A stretch of 58,123 bases of DNA, taken from an archaeon. GTDB lineage: Archaea > Thermoproteota > Nitrososphaeria > Nitrososphaerales > Gagatemarchaeaceae. Below the pieces are notes generated by a model, which saw nothing but the letters and a program-made list of their open reading frames with translations, made no database searches and was not told where the DNA came from. Positions within the stretch are counted from its first letter, which is position 1, and every line of letters begins with the position of its first letter. The stretch lies in NCBI GenBank assembly GCA_021848045.1, contig JAJZNC010000035.1, positions 1-58,123 of the forward strand, in the 5' to 3' direction. Positions 8,093 to 15,457 of the stretch are shown piece by piece. Position numbers and translations under genes: made by a program.

Positions 8093-8614
8093 TTGAGGAG
8101 GCGCGCGATTGGAAGGCTTGCGGCCGCGTTGACGGTCGCCGTGATGGTGCTCATCGTGGTGGGCCTCGGCACCCTCCTGAGCGACCAGCCCATCAGCTCG
8201 AACCCCACCGGCACGGCATCGGGAGCCGCGCCCTCCGCGCCCGCCGGGTGCCAGTTCACGACCCAGCAGGTCGAGCCCACGACCACCATCGACGAGAGCT
8301 ACACCGGATGCCTCGTCGCGGGGGCGTCGGGGAGCTTCGAGATCGCGGTCAACGACCCCAACGGGATGACCCTGGGCATGACCGTGAGCGCGGCGTACCC
8401 GGTCGACGTGACGGTCGCGGGAGCGCCGGTGGGTGGGCTCTCCTCGGGCGGCGAGGTCCAGTACACCTCGAACGGGACGACCTCGGCGAACGCCTCGGGG
8501 ATAATCCTCATGCCTCAGAGCGGCTACTCGGTCACGGTGATGAACCCCGGCGGGGCGAACAACACGGTCACCCTCAGCCTCGACCTGAAGGACATACCCG
8601 GCGGAAGGCAGTGA
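8093..8614 (+). CDS. small exported or anchored protein of unknown function
   Basis: A 173-residue protein with an Arg-rich N-terminus, one transmembrane or signal segment (about residues 8-29), a Pro/Ser/Ala linker, and a beta-rich C-terminal domain with two cysteines (near CQFTTQQV and YTGCLVAG) that could form a disulfide outside the cell. I recognise no family. The start is a TTG following a CATAAGAC element about 35 bases upstream. It lies tail-to-tail with enolase (15 bases apart) and is the third of three plus-strand surface-type genes inserted in the ribosomal/enolase cluster. Confidence 0.6.
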   Translation: MRRRAIGRLAAALTVAVMVLIVVGLGTLLSDQPISSNPTGTASGAAPSAPAGCQFTTQQVEPTTTIDESYTGCLVAGASGSFEIAVNDPNGMTLGMTVSAAYPVDVTVAGAPVGGLSSGGEVQYTSNGTTSANASGIILMPQSGYSVTVMNPGGANNTVTLSLDLKDIPGGRQ

Positions 8615-8629
8615 GCGGCCAGGCAGCGG

Positions 8630-9868
8630 TCAGGGACGGACGGACGCCATCTTCGCGCTCGTCCCCAGGGCCTCGCCGATCCTGATGAGCTCGTTGAGCT
8701 TGGAGGTCCGCTCCCCGCCGACGACGCCGGACTTCATCATCTGGTCCCCGAACCCGACCGCGAAGTGGGCGAGGTGCCCGCCCTCGTTGTCCCCGGACCG
8801 GTGGGAGGCGGCCACCGTGTGCCCGGTCCGCCTGGCGAGGTCGGAGAACTGCTTCGCCTCCCAGAGGGTGCCTATCTGGTTGACCTTCATTATCACCCCG
8901 TTTGTGCTCTTCTTTGAGACGCCGACCTTGAGGCGCTCCACGTCGGTGGTGTACAGGTCGTCCCCGGTGACGAGAGTCCCCTTGAGGGAGGCGTGGAGCT
9001 TCGCGTAGCCCTCGAAGTCGTCCTCGTAGAGCGGGTCCTCGACGTAGAGGAGCGAGTACCTGTCGCAGAGCTCCTCGATGAAGACCATCTGCTCGTCCCT
9101 GGAGAGTGTCCTCTTGGTGGTCCTGTAGTAGTAGCCGCGCTTCTTCTTGTCGTAGAGGCTGTCGGCGGCCACGTCGACCCCCACCCGGACCGCCCTCCCG
9201 GTCTCGTCGGCGACGGAGGCGGCCACCTCTGAGACCACGCCCATCGCCTCGATGTCGGTGAGCCCCGGGGACCAGCCCCCCTCGTCGCCCCGCCCCAGCG
9301 GGTAGCCGAGGCTCTTCGAGAGCCTTCTCCCCACGCCGGCGTGGACCTTGAGGTTGAGCTCGATCGCCTCGCGGACGCTCCTGGCCCCCAGCGGGACGAC
9401 GAGGATCTCCTGGAACGCGGGGGAGAGGTCGCTCGCGTGCTTCCCCCCGCCGATGGTGTTGCCCAGGGGGAAGGGGAGGGTGCCGCAGCCCGGGTCGATC
9501 ACCCTGCACATCGGGACGCCCCTGGCCCTGGCCTCGGCCTCGGTGGCAGCTACGCTGACCGCGTAGGCGAGCGACCCCCCGACCTTCGAGTAGTTGCTCG
9601 TCCCGTCGAGCTCCCTGAGGAGCCTCGTCACCCCCTCGGGGTCGGCGGCGTCGAGGCCCTTGAACTTGGAGGCGAGGCGCCTGTTGAACTGCGAGACGGT
9701 CTTGTCGGGGTCGTCCTGGAAGAAGGGGACCGCCTCGTTGGTGCCCCTGCTCGCCCCCGAGGGGGACATCGCCCGCCCCATCGCGCCCTCGACGAAGACG
9801 TCCGCCTCGATCCCGGGGTCGCCCCTGCCGTTGAAGCAGACCCTCGCCCTGATCTCTTCGATCTTCAT
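8630..9868 (-). CDS. eno: enolase
   Basis: Interconverts 2-phosphoglycerate and phosphoenolpyruvate. The 412-residue protein shows the full set of enolase motifs: DEGGWSP, the metal-binding series GVDVAADS, YVEDPLYEDD and VTGDDLYTTD, the catalytic lysine in IMKVNQIGT, and SASHRSG-equivalent AASHRSGDNEGG. The substitution of the usual SGETED by SGDNEGG is mild divergence. It follows rpoN in the conserved archaeal ribosomal/RNA polymerase cluster, although the rpoK gene often placed between them is missing. Confidence 0.95.
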   Translation of the reverse strand: MKIEEIRARVCFNGRGDPGIEADVFVEGAMGRAMSPSGASRGTNEAVPFFQDDPDKTVSQFNRRLASKFKGLDAADPEGVTRLLRELDGTSNYSKVGGSLAYAVSVAATEAEARARGVPMCRVIDPGCGTLPFPLGNTIGGGKHASDLSPAFQEILVVPLGARSVREAIELNLKVHAGVGRRLSKSLGYPLGRGDEGGWSPGLTDIEAMGVVSEVAASVADETGRAVRVGVDVAADSLYDKKKRGYYYRTTKRTLSRDEQMVFIEELCDRYSLLYVEDPLYEDDFEGYAKLHASLKGTLVTGDDLYTTDVERLKVGVSKKSTNGVIMKVNQIGTLWEAKQFSDLARRTGHTVAASHRSGDNEGGHLAHFAVGFGDQMMKSGVVGGERTSKLNELIRIGEALGTSAKMASVRP

Positions 9869-9935
9869 CGAGGGGATGCCCTCCAGGCAGAGCGGTGCGT
9901 CGAGGCGGCTGGCGTCCCTCTACTCGCCCCCGCCT

Positions 9936-10148
9936 CTAGGAAGGAGGGCTCTTCTGGGCGTAGTAGGGAAGGACCTGGTCGATCAGGTCGACGGAGGAGA
10001 TCAGCATCCTCCTGCAGCAGTAGCGCTTGATCTTCAGGTCGTCGAGCACCTTGCCCGGGTCCTCGCCCGCCTTCACCTTGGCCTCGAAGTCGGTGAACTT
10101 GTCGCCGATCGGCTTGCCGCAGGTGAAGCACCGGATAGGGATCATCAT
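9936..10148 (-). CDS. rpoN: RNA polymerase subunit N (Rpo10)
   Basis: A 70-residue zinc-binding assembly subunit of archaeal RNA polymerase. The CFTC pair (Cys7, Cys10) and the adjacent Cys44-Cys45 in YCCRRML form the characteristic atypical zinc site. The first ATG of two in tandem is used because the family begins Met-Ile/Met-Ile-Pro-x-Arg-Cys. It lies 10 bases downstream of S9. Confidence 0.96.
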   Translation of the reverse strand: MMIPIRCFTCGKPIGDKFTDFEAKVKAGEDPGKVLDDLKIKRYCCRRMLISSVDLIDQVLPYYAQKSPPS

Positions 10149-10158
10149 GGCTATGCGG

Positions 10159-10599
10159 TCACCTGTATGATTTCTGGCGTCGTCTTCTCGCTCCTGGTCC
10201 GCCGAACTTCTTGGGCTCGGTCTGTCTTGGATCGCCGGCGAGGAGGTATTTATTGTAGGCGGCCATCTTCTCCTTCAGGCTCGCCCCCCTCCCCTGGTCG
10301 AGGAAGGCCCGCGCGATGGCCATCGCCGCCGCGTCCGCCTGGCTCATGAATCCCCCTCCGGCGACCCGGACGTCGACGTCGAACTTCTCCCTCAGCTCGC
10401 CCACTATGGCGACGGGGGCGGTCATGTGGAGGCGCGCCACCTCTGGCTCCCAGACCTCGAGCGGGACCCCGTTGACCCTGATCCTGCCCTTGCCCGCCGT
10501 GAGGGCGGCAGTCGCCCTCGAGGTCTTCCTGGCTCCAGGGTAGAGCTTGGGCTTCGCCGCCGGCTTTGTCTGTGTGACCAACTGTCTCAACCGCTCCAT
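10159..10599 (-). CDS. rps9: ribosomal protein uS9
   Basis: A 146-residue small-subunit protein with the KTSRATAAL start of the fold, the [10 protein letters not shown] loop and the invariant basic tail ending RRRRQKSYR that reaches the P-site tRNA. It overlaps the end of rpl13 by 13 bases and sits 10 bases before rpoN. Confidence 0.96.
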   Translation of the reverse strand: MERLRQLVTQTKPAAKPKLYPGARKTSRATAALTAGKGRIRVNGVPLEVWEPEVARLHMTAPVAIVGELREKFDVDVRVAGGGFMSQADAAAMAIARAFLDQGRGASLKEKMAAYNKYLLAGDPRQTEPKKFGGPGARRRRQKSYR

Positions 10600-11084
10600 C
10601 CTATCTCGTGGGCTATCTCGCCGATGGTGGTGTAGGTCGGGAGCGGCCTGGTGGCCGCCGCGCCCTCCACCCTGGTCAGCGTCACGCCCGTGTACCTCGC
10701 GGGGACGCCCATGTATATCCTGAGCCTCTTGAGCCCCATCGTGCCCTTGGCCTTGGTCTTGGGGACCATCCCCCTGACCATCCTCCAGAGGATGTTGTCA
10801 GGCCTCCGGGGGTGGAGCGGCCCGTACATCGGGTTTACCTTGCTCCCCAGCTCGAGCCTGTCCTTCCACGCCGCCAGGACGGAGCCCCTGTTCCCCGAGA
10901 CCACCGCCTTTTCGGCGTTGAGGACCACCACCCGTCGTCCGCGGAGTATCTCCGAGGCGACCCTCGAGGAGAGCCTGCCTGCGACGTGCCCCGTGGCGTC
11001 GATGTAGAGCACAGGGTCGGCGGCCGGCTTTTCCTGCTTGGGCGCGGGCTTGGCCTCCGCAGGCGCGGGCTTGCTACCTGACAA
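10587..11084 (-). CDS. rpl13: ribosomal protein uL13 with Ala/Pro/Lys N-terminal extension
   Basis: Large-subunit protein with the L13 core YIDATGHVAGRLSS, RGMVPKTKAKG and the GVPARYTG segment. A low-complexity extension of about 24 residues rich in Ala, Pro and Lys precedes the core. The start is uncertain: TTG 11084 overlaps the L18e stop by 11 bases and follows a GGGAG, while TTG 11117 would add 11 residues and overlap L18e by 44 bases. Confidence 0.9.
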   Translation of the reverse strand: MSGSKPAPAEAKPAPKQEKPAADPVLYIDATGHVAGRLSSRVASEILRGRRVVVLNAEKAVVSGNRGSVLAAWKDRLELGSKVNPMYGPLHPRRPDNILWRMVRGMVPKTKAKGTMGLKRLRIYMGVPARYTGVTLTRVEGAAATRPLPTYTTIGEIAHEIGWSG

Positions 11085-11439
11085 GGGCGACCCCGCTCCC
11101 TTCGGGATACTTTTCAACGAACTCCTCCACCGTGAGGGCCCTGCCCCCCGCGCGCTCGATCTTCTCCCTGGCGGAGTCCGAGAACGAGAAGGCGCCGACG
11201 TTGAGCTTCTTCTCGAGGGTGCCCGACCCCAGGACCTTGCCGGGGACGAAGACCGCGGCCGCGTCGCCCACGTTGGCGAGGCGCCCGACGTTGACCTCGG
11301 GCCAGGTCGCCGTCCCCGAGGCGAGGTACCTCGCGGCGTCCTTCCAGATGGCCGCCTTTCCGGTCCTGGCCTTCCTCTCGAGGAGGACTATGCTGCTCCT
11401 CAGCAGCTTGTTCGCCTTTGCAATCTTGAGAGCGGTCAT
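11074..11439 (-). CDS. rpl18e: ribosomal protein eL18 (L18e)
   Basis: A 121-residue archaeal/eukaryal L18e: LLRSSIVLLERKARTGKAAIW at the start, then the VNVGRLANVG block and VPGKVLGSGTLEKKLNV, and SFSDSAREKIERAGG near the end. The ATG at 11439 overlaps the rpoD stop as ATGA. Confidence 0.95.
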   Translation of the reverse strand: MTALKIAKANKLLRSSIVLLERKARTGKAAIWKDAARYLASGTATWPEVNVGRLANVGDAAAVFVPGKVLGSGTLEKKLNVGAFSFSDSAREKIERAGGRALTVEEFVEKYPEGSGVALVR

Positions 11440-12083
11440 TGTGCGGCCTTCTCCTCCACTTCCTTCTGGAGCTCCTTTAGCTTCTCCTCGAGCTTCTCGA
11501 TGGAGCGGGCGACTATCTCCTTGGCGGGCATCGTCCCGCTGGTCTCGACCTTGAGGACGAATACGCCCTCGCCCTTGCCCTCCGTGAGTATGGAGGCGGT
11601 GGCAGGCTGCCACTTTGCGTGCTCCTTGCCGCGCCCGAGCCTCGCGTAGGCTTCGAGCTTCACGGACTGGCCCACGGCGAGCTTGACGATAGGGATGTTG
11701 GGGTTGACCGGGCAGACCTCCCTGTCCTCCGAGACGAGGTCCCCGGAGACCACGGTGCGCGGCCTCTCCTTTGCGGTGGCGTCGAGCACAAGGAGGACCC
11801 TGCACTTTTGGCAGCCCAGGGGGTTGCCGCAGTCGCACCGTTCGGGGAGGACGTACCTCTCCAGGTCGGTCCTCAGGGGGACCATGCCCAGCCTGTGGGC
11901 GAGGATCTCGTCGTAGAGGACGCTCGAGTTCTCCAGTATCACGATGTCGTCGATGGCCATGGAGGGGACCTCGGAGATGCAGAAGCGCCTGACCGCGTTG
12001 GCGTAGCTGCGGTCTACCCCCTCGAGCTGGAGGGAGATCTCGTCGTCGCTCTCTTGGAGGACCTTCACCTTTGGGGCTGTCAA
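11436..12083 (-). CDS. rpoD: RNA polymerase subunit D (Rpo3)
   Basis: Archaeal counterpart of the alpha subunit, partner of RpoL in the assembly platform. The 215-residue protein has the alpha-motif SYANAVRRFCISEVPSMA and HRLGMVPLRTD. An inserted segment has a CDCGNPLGCQKC cysteine cluster plus one more cysteine (REVCPVN), reminiscent of the Fe-S or zinc domain of other archaeal RpoD proteins; cluster type cannot be told from sequence. The C-terminus is a Lys/Glu-rich helix. The TTG start follows AGGA closely. In most archaea S11 directly precedes this gene; here a 577-base gap intervenes. Confidence 0.94.
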   Translation of the reverse strand: MTAPKVKVLQESDDEISLQLEGVDRSYANAVRRFCISEVPSMAIDDIVILENSSVLYDEILAHRLGMVPLRTDLERYVLPERCDCGNPLGCQKCRVLLVLDATAKERPRTVVSGDLVSEDREVCPVNPNIPIVKLAVGQSVKLEAYARLGRGKEHAKWQPATASILTEGKGEGVFVLKVETSGTMPAKEIVARSIEKLEEKLKELQKEVEEKAAQ

Positions 12084-12131
12084 TTCCTAATCAACACTCT
12101 GTTTGATGCGAGAAGAGCCGAGAATTTTGTG

Positions 12132-12143
12132 GGGTTTAAAAGC
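12132..12143 (-). promoter_or_regulatory. TATA-like box for rpoD-L18e-L13-S9-rpoN-eno
   Basis: Minus-strand CTTTTAAACCCC, about 53 bases before the rpoD start. It implies a leader of about 25 bases and separate transcription from S13-S4-S11. Confidence 0.5.
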
Positions 12144-12230
12144 ATTCGGCGCGGTCGTGCGGTGCTGCTCTGGGAAGGAACCCGTGGCGCTCGCATTCTC
12201 GTCGACCCCCGCGACTCCTCCGGTGGGGCC

Positions 12231-12238
12231 TTATATGG
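12231..12238 (+). promoter_or_regulatory. TATA-like box TTATATGG
   Basis: Plus-strand element about 40 bases before the candidate starts at 12270-12278; it is the best reason to think a plus-strand transcript exists in this gap. Confidence 0.4.
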
Positions 12239-12274
12239 CCCTGCTCAGTCTTCGTCGACACCGAGGGCCATGGG

Positions 12275-12904
12275 TTGGTGCGGAGCCGCACGGACTGCCC
12301 GGCGCGGGGCCTGGTCGCGGGAGGGTCGCTCCTCGTGCTCGCCGGTGCCCTCTATCTCAGCGCGCGCTTCGCCACAGTGACGTGCGCCCCAGGCCTACCG
12401 GTTCCCGACCCAGCCGGTGGATGCGTCTCGGCCCCCAACCTCGCCTTCGAGGCGATCGGGGCGGCGGCCGCGGCCGCAGGGCTCTCGGCCCTGTCAGCGT
12501 CCGGGCTGCGTGCGAAGGAGCGGCCGCAGCAACCCCCGCCCTCGGGGGCTCTGCGTTGGCCGGGCTGCGCGAGCGCCGGGGGCTGTGCCCGCCCGGCCCA
12601 GGTTGGGAGTGGATCGAGGCGAGACGCGGCTGGCTGGGAACTGGTCGCCGATGGGAGAGGCTACGCTCTGCGGCCCCGTCTTCCGCCCTTCTTCCTGGTG
12701 GTGTCGTGGGGGATCGGGGTGGCGTCCTCTATGCGCCCGATCCTAAAGCCGGACCTCGCTATGGCCCTGATCGCCGCCTGTGCGCCGGGCCCGGGCGTGC
12801 GCGGGCCGGTCCCGCCGACCGCGCGGACCTTGATGTGGACTGCGGTGATGCCCTTGACCTTGGCGACTTCGGAGGCTGCCGAGGCGGAGCGCATGGCCGC
12901 GTAG
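12275..12904 (+). CDS. possible small membrane protein, 3' end antisense to rps11
   Basis: Starting at TTG 12275 or GTG 12278 this frame encodes two plausible membrane segments ([19 protein letters not shown] and [20 protein letters not shown]) with two cysteines in the loop between them. After about residue 85 it becomes low-complexity and then runs 244 bases antisense into rps11 before its stop, which is unusual and suggests either a frameshift or that only the first part is real. The TATA-like box upstream supports transcription. No family recognised. Confidence 0.35.
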   Translation: MVRSRTDCPARGLVAGGSLLVLAGALYLSARFATVTCAPGLPVPDPAGGCVSAPNLAFEAIGAAAAAAGLSALSASGLRAKERPQQPPPSGALRWPGCASAGGCARPAQVGSGSRRDAAGWELVADGRGYALRPRLPPFFLVVSWGIGVASSMRPILKPDLAMALIAACAPGPGVRGPVPPTARTLMWTAVMPLTLATSEAAEAERMAA

Positions 12905-13194
12905 GGGGAGGCCTCGAACCTGTCGGCCTTTACGTGCCTGCCTCCGGACGAGAAGGAGATCGTCTCGGCGCCGGTCAGGTCGGTTATGTGCACTATCGTG
13001 TTGTTGTAGCTGCTGTAGATGTGGACAACGCCCCACTTTTCCTTGAGCGCCTCGTCCTCACCCATGGAAGGGGTGATCTGCCCCGTGGTCTCCACCGGCT
13101 CTCCCGCCTCCTCCTCTCCCTCGGGCTCTCCCGCGCCCTCGAGCTCCGTCTCCTCCTGCTCGGCCGCCTTTAGCTCCTCTTCGGGGACTCCCAT
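12661..13194 (-). CDS. rps11: ribosomal protein uS11 with acidic N-terminal extension
   Basis: Small-subunit platform protein. The core starts near [12 protein letters not shown] and continues through [20 protein letters not shown] and the basic tail [15 protein letters not shown]. It is preceded by about 50 residues very rich in Glu (for example [11 protein letters not shown]), longer than the usual archaeal S11. The ATG at 13194 is chosen because GGTGATC, a near-perfect match to the archaeal anti-Shine-Dalgarno, ends two bases before it; GTG 13203 is an alternative. It follows S4 by 13 bases. Confidence 0.94.
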   Translation of the reverse strand: MGVPEEELKAAEQEETELEGAGEPEGEEEAGEPVETTGQITPSMGEDEALKEKWGVVHIYSSYNNTIVHITDLTGAETISFSSGGRHVKADRFEASPYAAMRSASAASEVAKVKGITAVHIKVRAVGGTGPRTPGPGAQAAIRAIARSGFRIGRIEDATPIPHDTTRKKGGRRGRRA

Positions 13195-13207
13195 CTTGAT
13201 CACCAGT

Positions 13208-13759
13208 CTATGCCGGGGCGGGCGCCGCGACCGCCTGCTCCTGCGCGGGCGGGGCGGGGGGCGCCTCCGGGGCCTTTGGCGTGCCTATGCCTCCCGTGAC
13301 CTGGAGCCTCTTCTCCTCGTCGGCCGTGACCCGGTAGCCAGGGATGTCGACCACCCTCCCCGCGATCTTGACGTGGCCGTGGACGATGAGCTGCCTCGCC
13401 TGGAGCGGCGAGACGGCTGCCCCCCTCCTGTAGATCAGAGTCTGTAGCCTCCTCGCCAAAAAGTCCTCGACGCTGAGGTTGAGCACGTCGTCCAGGACGA
13501 CCCCCTCGGCCACGAGGCCCCGCCTGGTGAGGCTGTCGAGGAGCTTCTTCCCTTCGCGCGCCCGCACTTCCGCCGAGGCCGCCAGCAGGTGCCTCGCCTG
13601 CTTCCTCACGTCGCTGAGCTCGGTCTGGGTCTTCCACAGCTCCCTCTTGTTCCTGAGGCCGTAGGTGCCCAGGAGGTAGAGCTCCTGCGCGAGCTGCTCG
13701 CTGCGCCAGGGGTTCTTGGGCCGGGAGTATGACTTGCGGGGTTTCTTTGGGTCGCCCAT
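13208..13759 (-). CDS. rps4: ribosomal protein uS4
   Basis: A 183-residue primary rRNA-binding protein with the [10 protein letters not shown] start typical of archaea and the S4 RNA-binding domain ([20 protein letters not shown], then [16 protein letters not shown]). The last 25 residues are an Ala/Pro-rich tail. Lies 12 bases after S13 in the S13-S4-S11 unit. Confidence 0.95.
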   Translation of the reverse strand: MGDPKKPRKSYSRPKNPWRSEQLAQELYLLGTYGLRNKRELWKTQTELSDVRKQARHLLAASAEVRAREGKKLLDSLTRRGLVAEGVVLDDVLNLSVEDFLARRLQTLIYRRGAAVSPLQARQLIVHGHVKIAGRVVDIPGYRVTADEEKRLQVTGGIGTPKAPEAPPAPPAQEQAVAAPAPA

Positions 13760-13771
13760 CTATCAGCTCGC

Positions 13772-14275
13772 CTACTTCTTCTCTTCGGCGGGCTTGGCCG
13801 CTGCCGCTGCTGCCTGGAGGGTGGCCTTTCTCACGCCCACCGTGCTGCCCTTCCTGCCCGTCGTCCTCGTCCGCTGGCCCCTGACCTTGAGCCCGAGGCC
13901 GTGGCGGACCCCCCTCCAGCTCTGGATGTTCCTCTCCCTGTCGATGTCGGCCTTCATCGCGAGGTCGAGGTCGGACCCTATGAGCTGCCTCGTCTCGCCG
14001 GTCTCGGGGTCCCTCTTCCTGTTGTAAGCCCACTCGGGGACGTTGAGCGAGGAGGTGTCGGTGAGCGCCCTTTCGATGTCCTTGACCTGGGCGTCCGTGA
14101 GCTGCCCGAACCTCAGCTTGGGGTCGATCCCCACCCCGGCGACCAGCGCCTGGGCGAGGTTGTAGCCCACCCCCTTTAGATCAGAGAGCGCAGCGACGGC
14201 CTTTTTCCGCCCGTCCAGGTCCTTCCCCTTGAGCCTGACAAGGTACCTGAACTCGGCCGCCTGCGGTGATGACAA
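13772..14275 (-). CDS. rps13: ribosomal protein uS13
   Basis: Head protein contacting tRNA and the large subunit: FRYLVRLKGKDLDG start, KGVGYNLAQAL helix-hairpin-helix, SWRGVRHGLGLKVRGQRT, and an Ala/Lys tail. With a TATA-like box at 14304-14315, the TTG at 14275 (start MSSPQAAEFRYL, after GGGAAG) fits better than TTG 14296. First gene of the S13-S4-S11 transcript. Confidence 0.92.
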   Translation of the reverse strand: MSSPQAAEFRYLVRLKGKDLDGRKKAVAALSDLKGVGYNLAQALVAGVGIDPKLRFGQLTDAQVKDIERALTDTSSLNVPEWAYNRKRDPETGETRQLIGSDLDLAMKADIDRERNIQSWRGVRHGLGLKVRGQRTRTTGRKGSTVGVRKATLQAAAAAAKPAEEKK

Positions 14276-14303
14276 ATGGTAGCTTCCCAGCCCCAAGCCG
14301 TGA

Positions 14304-14315
14304 CATTTTAAGGAT
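14304..14315 (-). promoter_or_regulatory. TATA-like box for rps13-rps4-rps11
   Basis: Minus-strand TCCTTAAAATGT about 35 bases before the preferred TTG start. Confidence 0.5.
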
Positions 14316-14359
14316 TGCCTTGCGCCGCGCCCTCGCCCGGCGGGGAGGCGGGACGGCCG

Positions 14360-15304
14360 TCAGAGGATGTCCACGCTGTCGACCTTGCCGTCGCCGTCCA
14401 GGTCCACCCCGTGGAGGACGACCGCGAAGTCGCTGCCCTCTGAATACCCCGAGAGTACATCGTCGGGCATGTTCGTGAGCCCAATCACGGCGGCCTTGGT
14501 CGCCGCCCCCGAGAGCCCGGCGACGACCACGCAGACCTTGGAGGGGTCCCAGGGGTTCCTTATCTTGGTGACCACCGAGTCGAACTCGGAGAGGTACTTG
14601 CGGCCCGAGGGGTCGACGATCGCCCCGAAGAAGGCCTCCTCGGAGAAGCGGACGGGCATGTGCGGGTTGAGCTCGGCGGAGACCACGTTGGTCCGCGGGC
14701 CGCCCACGACGAGCAGGTTGGAGGACTGGAGCTTCTCGGCCTTGAGGTCGACGTCGAGCTTGACCGGGAAGGGCTTGGGGACGCGGACGAACTGGCCCAT
14801 GGCGAACCCGAGCTGGATGGCGTAGTGGCCGTCCCTGCCCTGGGTCCGGTTGGGCCCGTGCGCCTCGGGGGAGCCCACGACGATCCACCCGTCGAGCTGC
14901 CCGCCCGCGACGAACTCGGCGAGGAATCGCCCGAACCTCTCCGAGCGGGAGAGAGACGTGGGAGGGCCGTATTCCACGCCCTTGACGTCGAACTCCACCG
15001 CGTACCCGTCGGCGGCGAGGGCGAAGAGCTGGGCCCTCCCTCCCCTCACCGTCTTCTGGGAGACGCGCCGCACGAGGCCGGCGCCCTCGAGCCTCTTCAT
15101 GTGGTAGTAGACCGTCTGGTGGTAGAGCTTGAGCTCGCGGGCGATCCTCGAGGAGTAGTCGGGGCCGTCGGCGAGGAGTCGCAGGATCTTGTGCCCGAGC
15201 CCCCCGGCGGCGGGGTAGAAGCCCGAGGGGTCGGAGTCCACGATGACCCTCTTCGCGGCGCCATCGCGCCTGCGCGGGTCGACGAGGAGCTTCTCCTTGC
15301 GCAC
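14360..15304 (-). CDS. winged-helix regulator fused to an S-layer-associated type C-terminal domain
   Basis: The N-terminal part (about residues 36-95) is an ArsR/GntR-like winged helix: HKILRLLADGPDYSSRIARE and YHQTVYYHMKRLEGAGLV. Residues about 130-314 form a second conserved domain with GPNRTQGRDGHYAIQLGF, VVGGPRTNVVSAELNPHMPV, NPWDPSKVCVVVAGLSGAAT and an acidic C-terminus DLDGDGKVDSVDIL, which resembles a calcium-binding DxDGDG loop. I recall similar C-terminal domains in archaeal S-layer-associated proteins; the fusion to a DNA-binding domain makes this a likely sensor-regulator. GTG 15304 is about 25 bases after a TATA-like box, so leaderless. It is divergent from glmS with only 153 bases between, making glmS (amino-sugar supply for glycans) a natural target. 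Confidence 0.75.
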   Translation of the reverse strand: MRKEKLLVDPRRRDGAAKRVIVDSDPSGFYPAAGGLGHKILRLLADGPDYSSRIARELKLYHQTVYYHMKRLEGAGLVRRVSQKTVRGGRAQLFALAADGYAVEFDVKGVEYGPPTSLSRSERFGRFLAEFVAGGQLDGWIVVGSPEAHGPNRTQGRDGHYAIQLGFAMGQFVRVPKPFPVKLDVDLKAEKLQSSNLLVVGGPRTNVVSAELNPHMPVRFSEEAFFGAIVDPSGRKYLSEFDSVVTKIRNPWDPSKVCVVVAGLSGAATKAAVIGLTNMPDDVLSGYSEGSDFAVVLHGVDLDGDGKVDSVDIL

Positions 15305-15324
15305 GTGCGTCGCGGGGGCAGACC

Positions 15325-15334
15325 ACTATTAAAG
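15325..15334 (-). promoter_or_regulatory. TATA-like box for the regulator
   Basis: CTTTAATAGT on the minus strand, 21-30 bases before the GTG start. Confidence 0.5.
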
Positions 15335-15421
15335 AAATATGCATGGTACCCCGGGAGGGCGGGCCGACGCGCCCGCCCCATGCAACGCCGGTTTTGCATA
15401 CCAGGCGCAGCCCATCAGGGC

Positions 15422-15431
15422 TCCTTATTAC
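15422..15431 (+). promoter_or_regulatory. TATA-like box for glmS
   Basis: TCCTTATTAC on the plus strand, centred about 31 bases before the glmS ATG; suggests a leaderless transcript. Confidence 0.5.
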
Positions 15432-15457
15432 TCGACGGGCGGAGGACGGGCCCGACT

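Noticed and set aside
14660-15457. In-frame extension upstream of glmS across the regulator gene
   Set aside because: GlmS requires Cys as residue 2, which fixes the start at 15458; the extension is antisense to the regulator.
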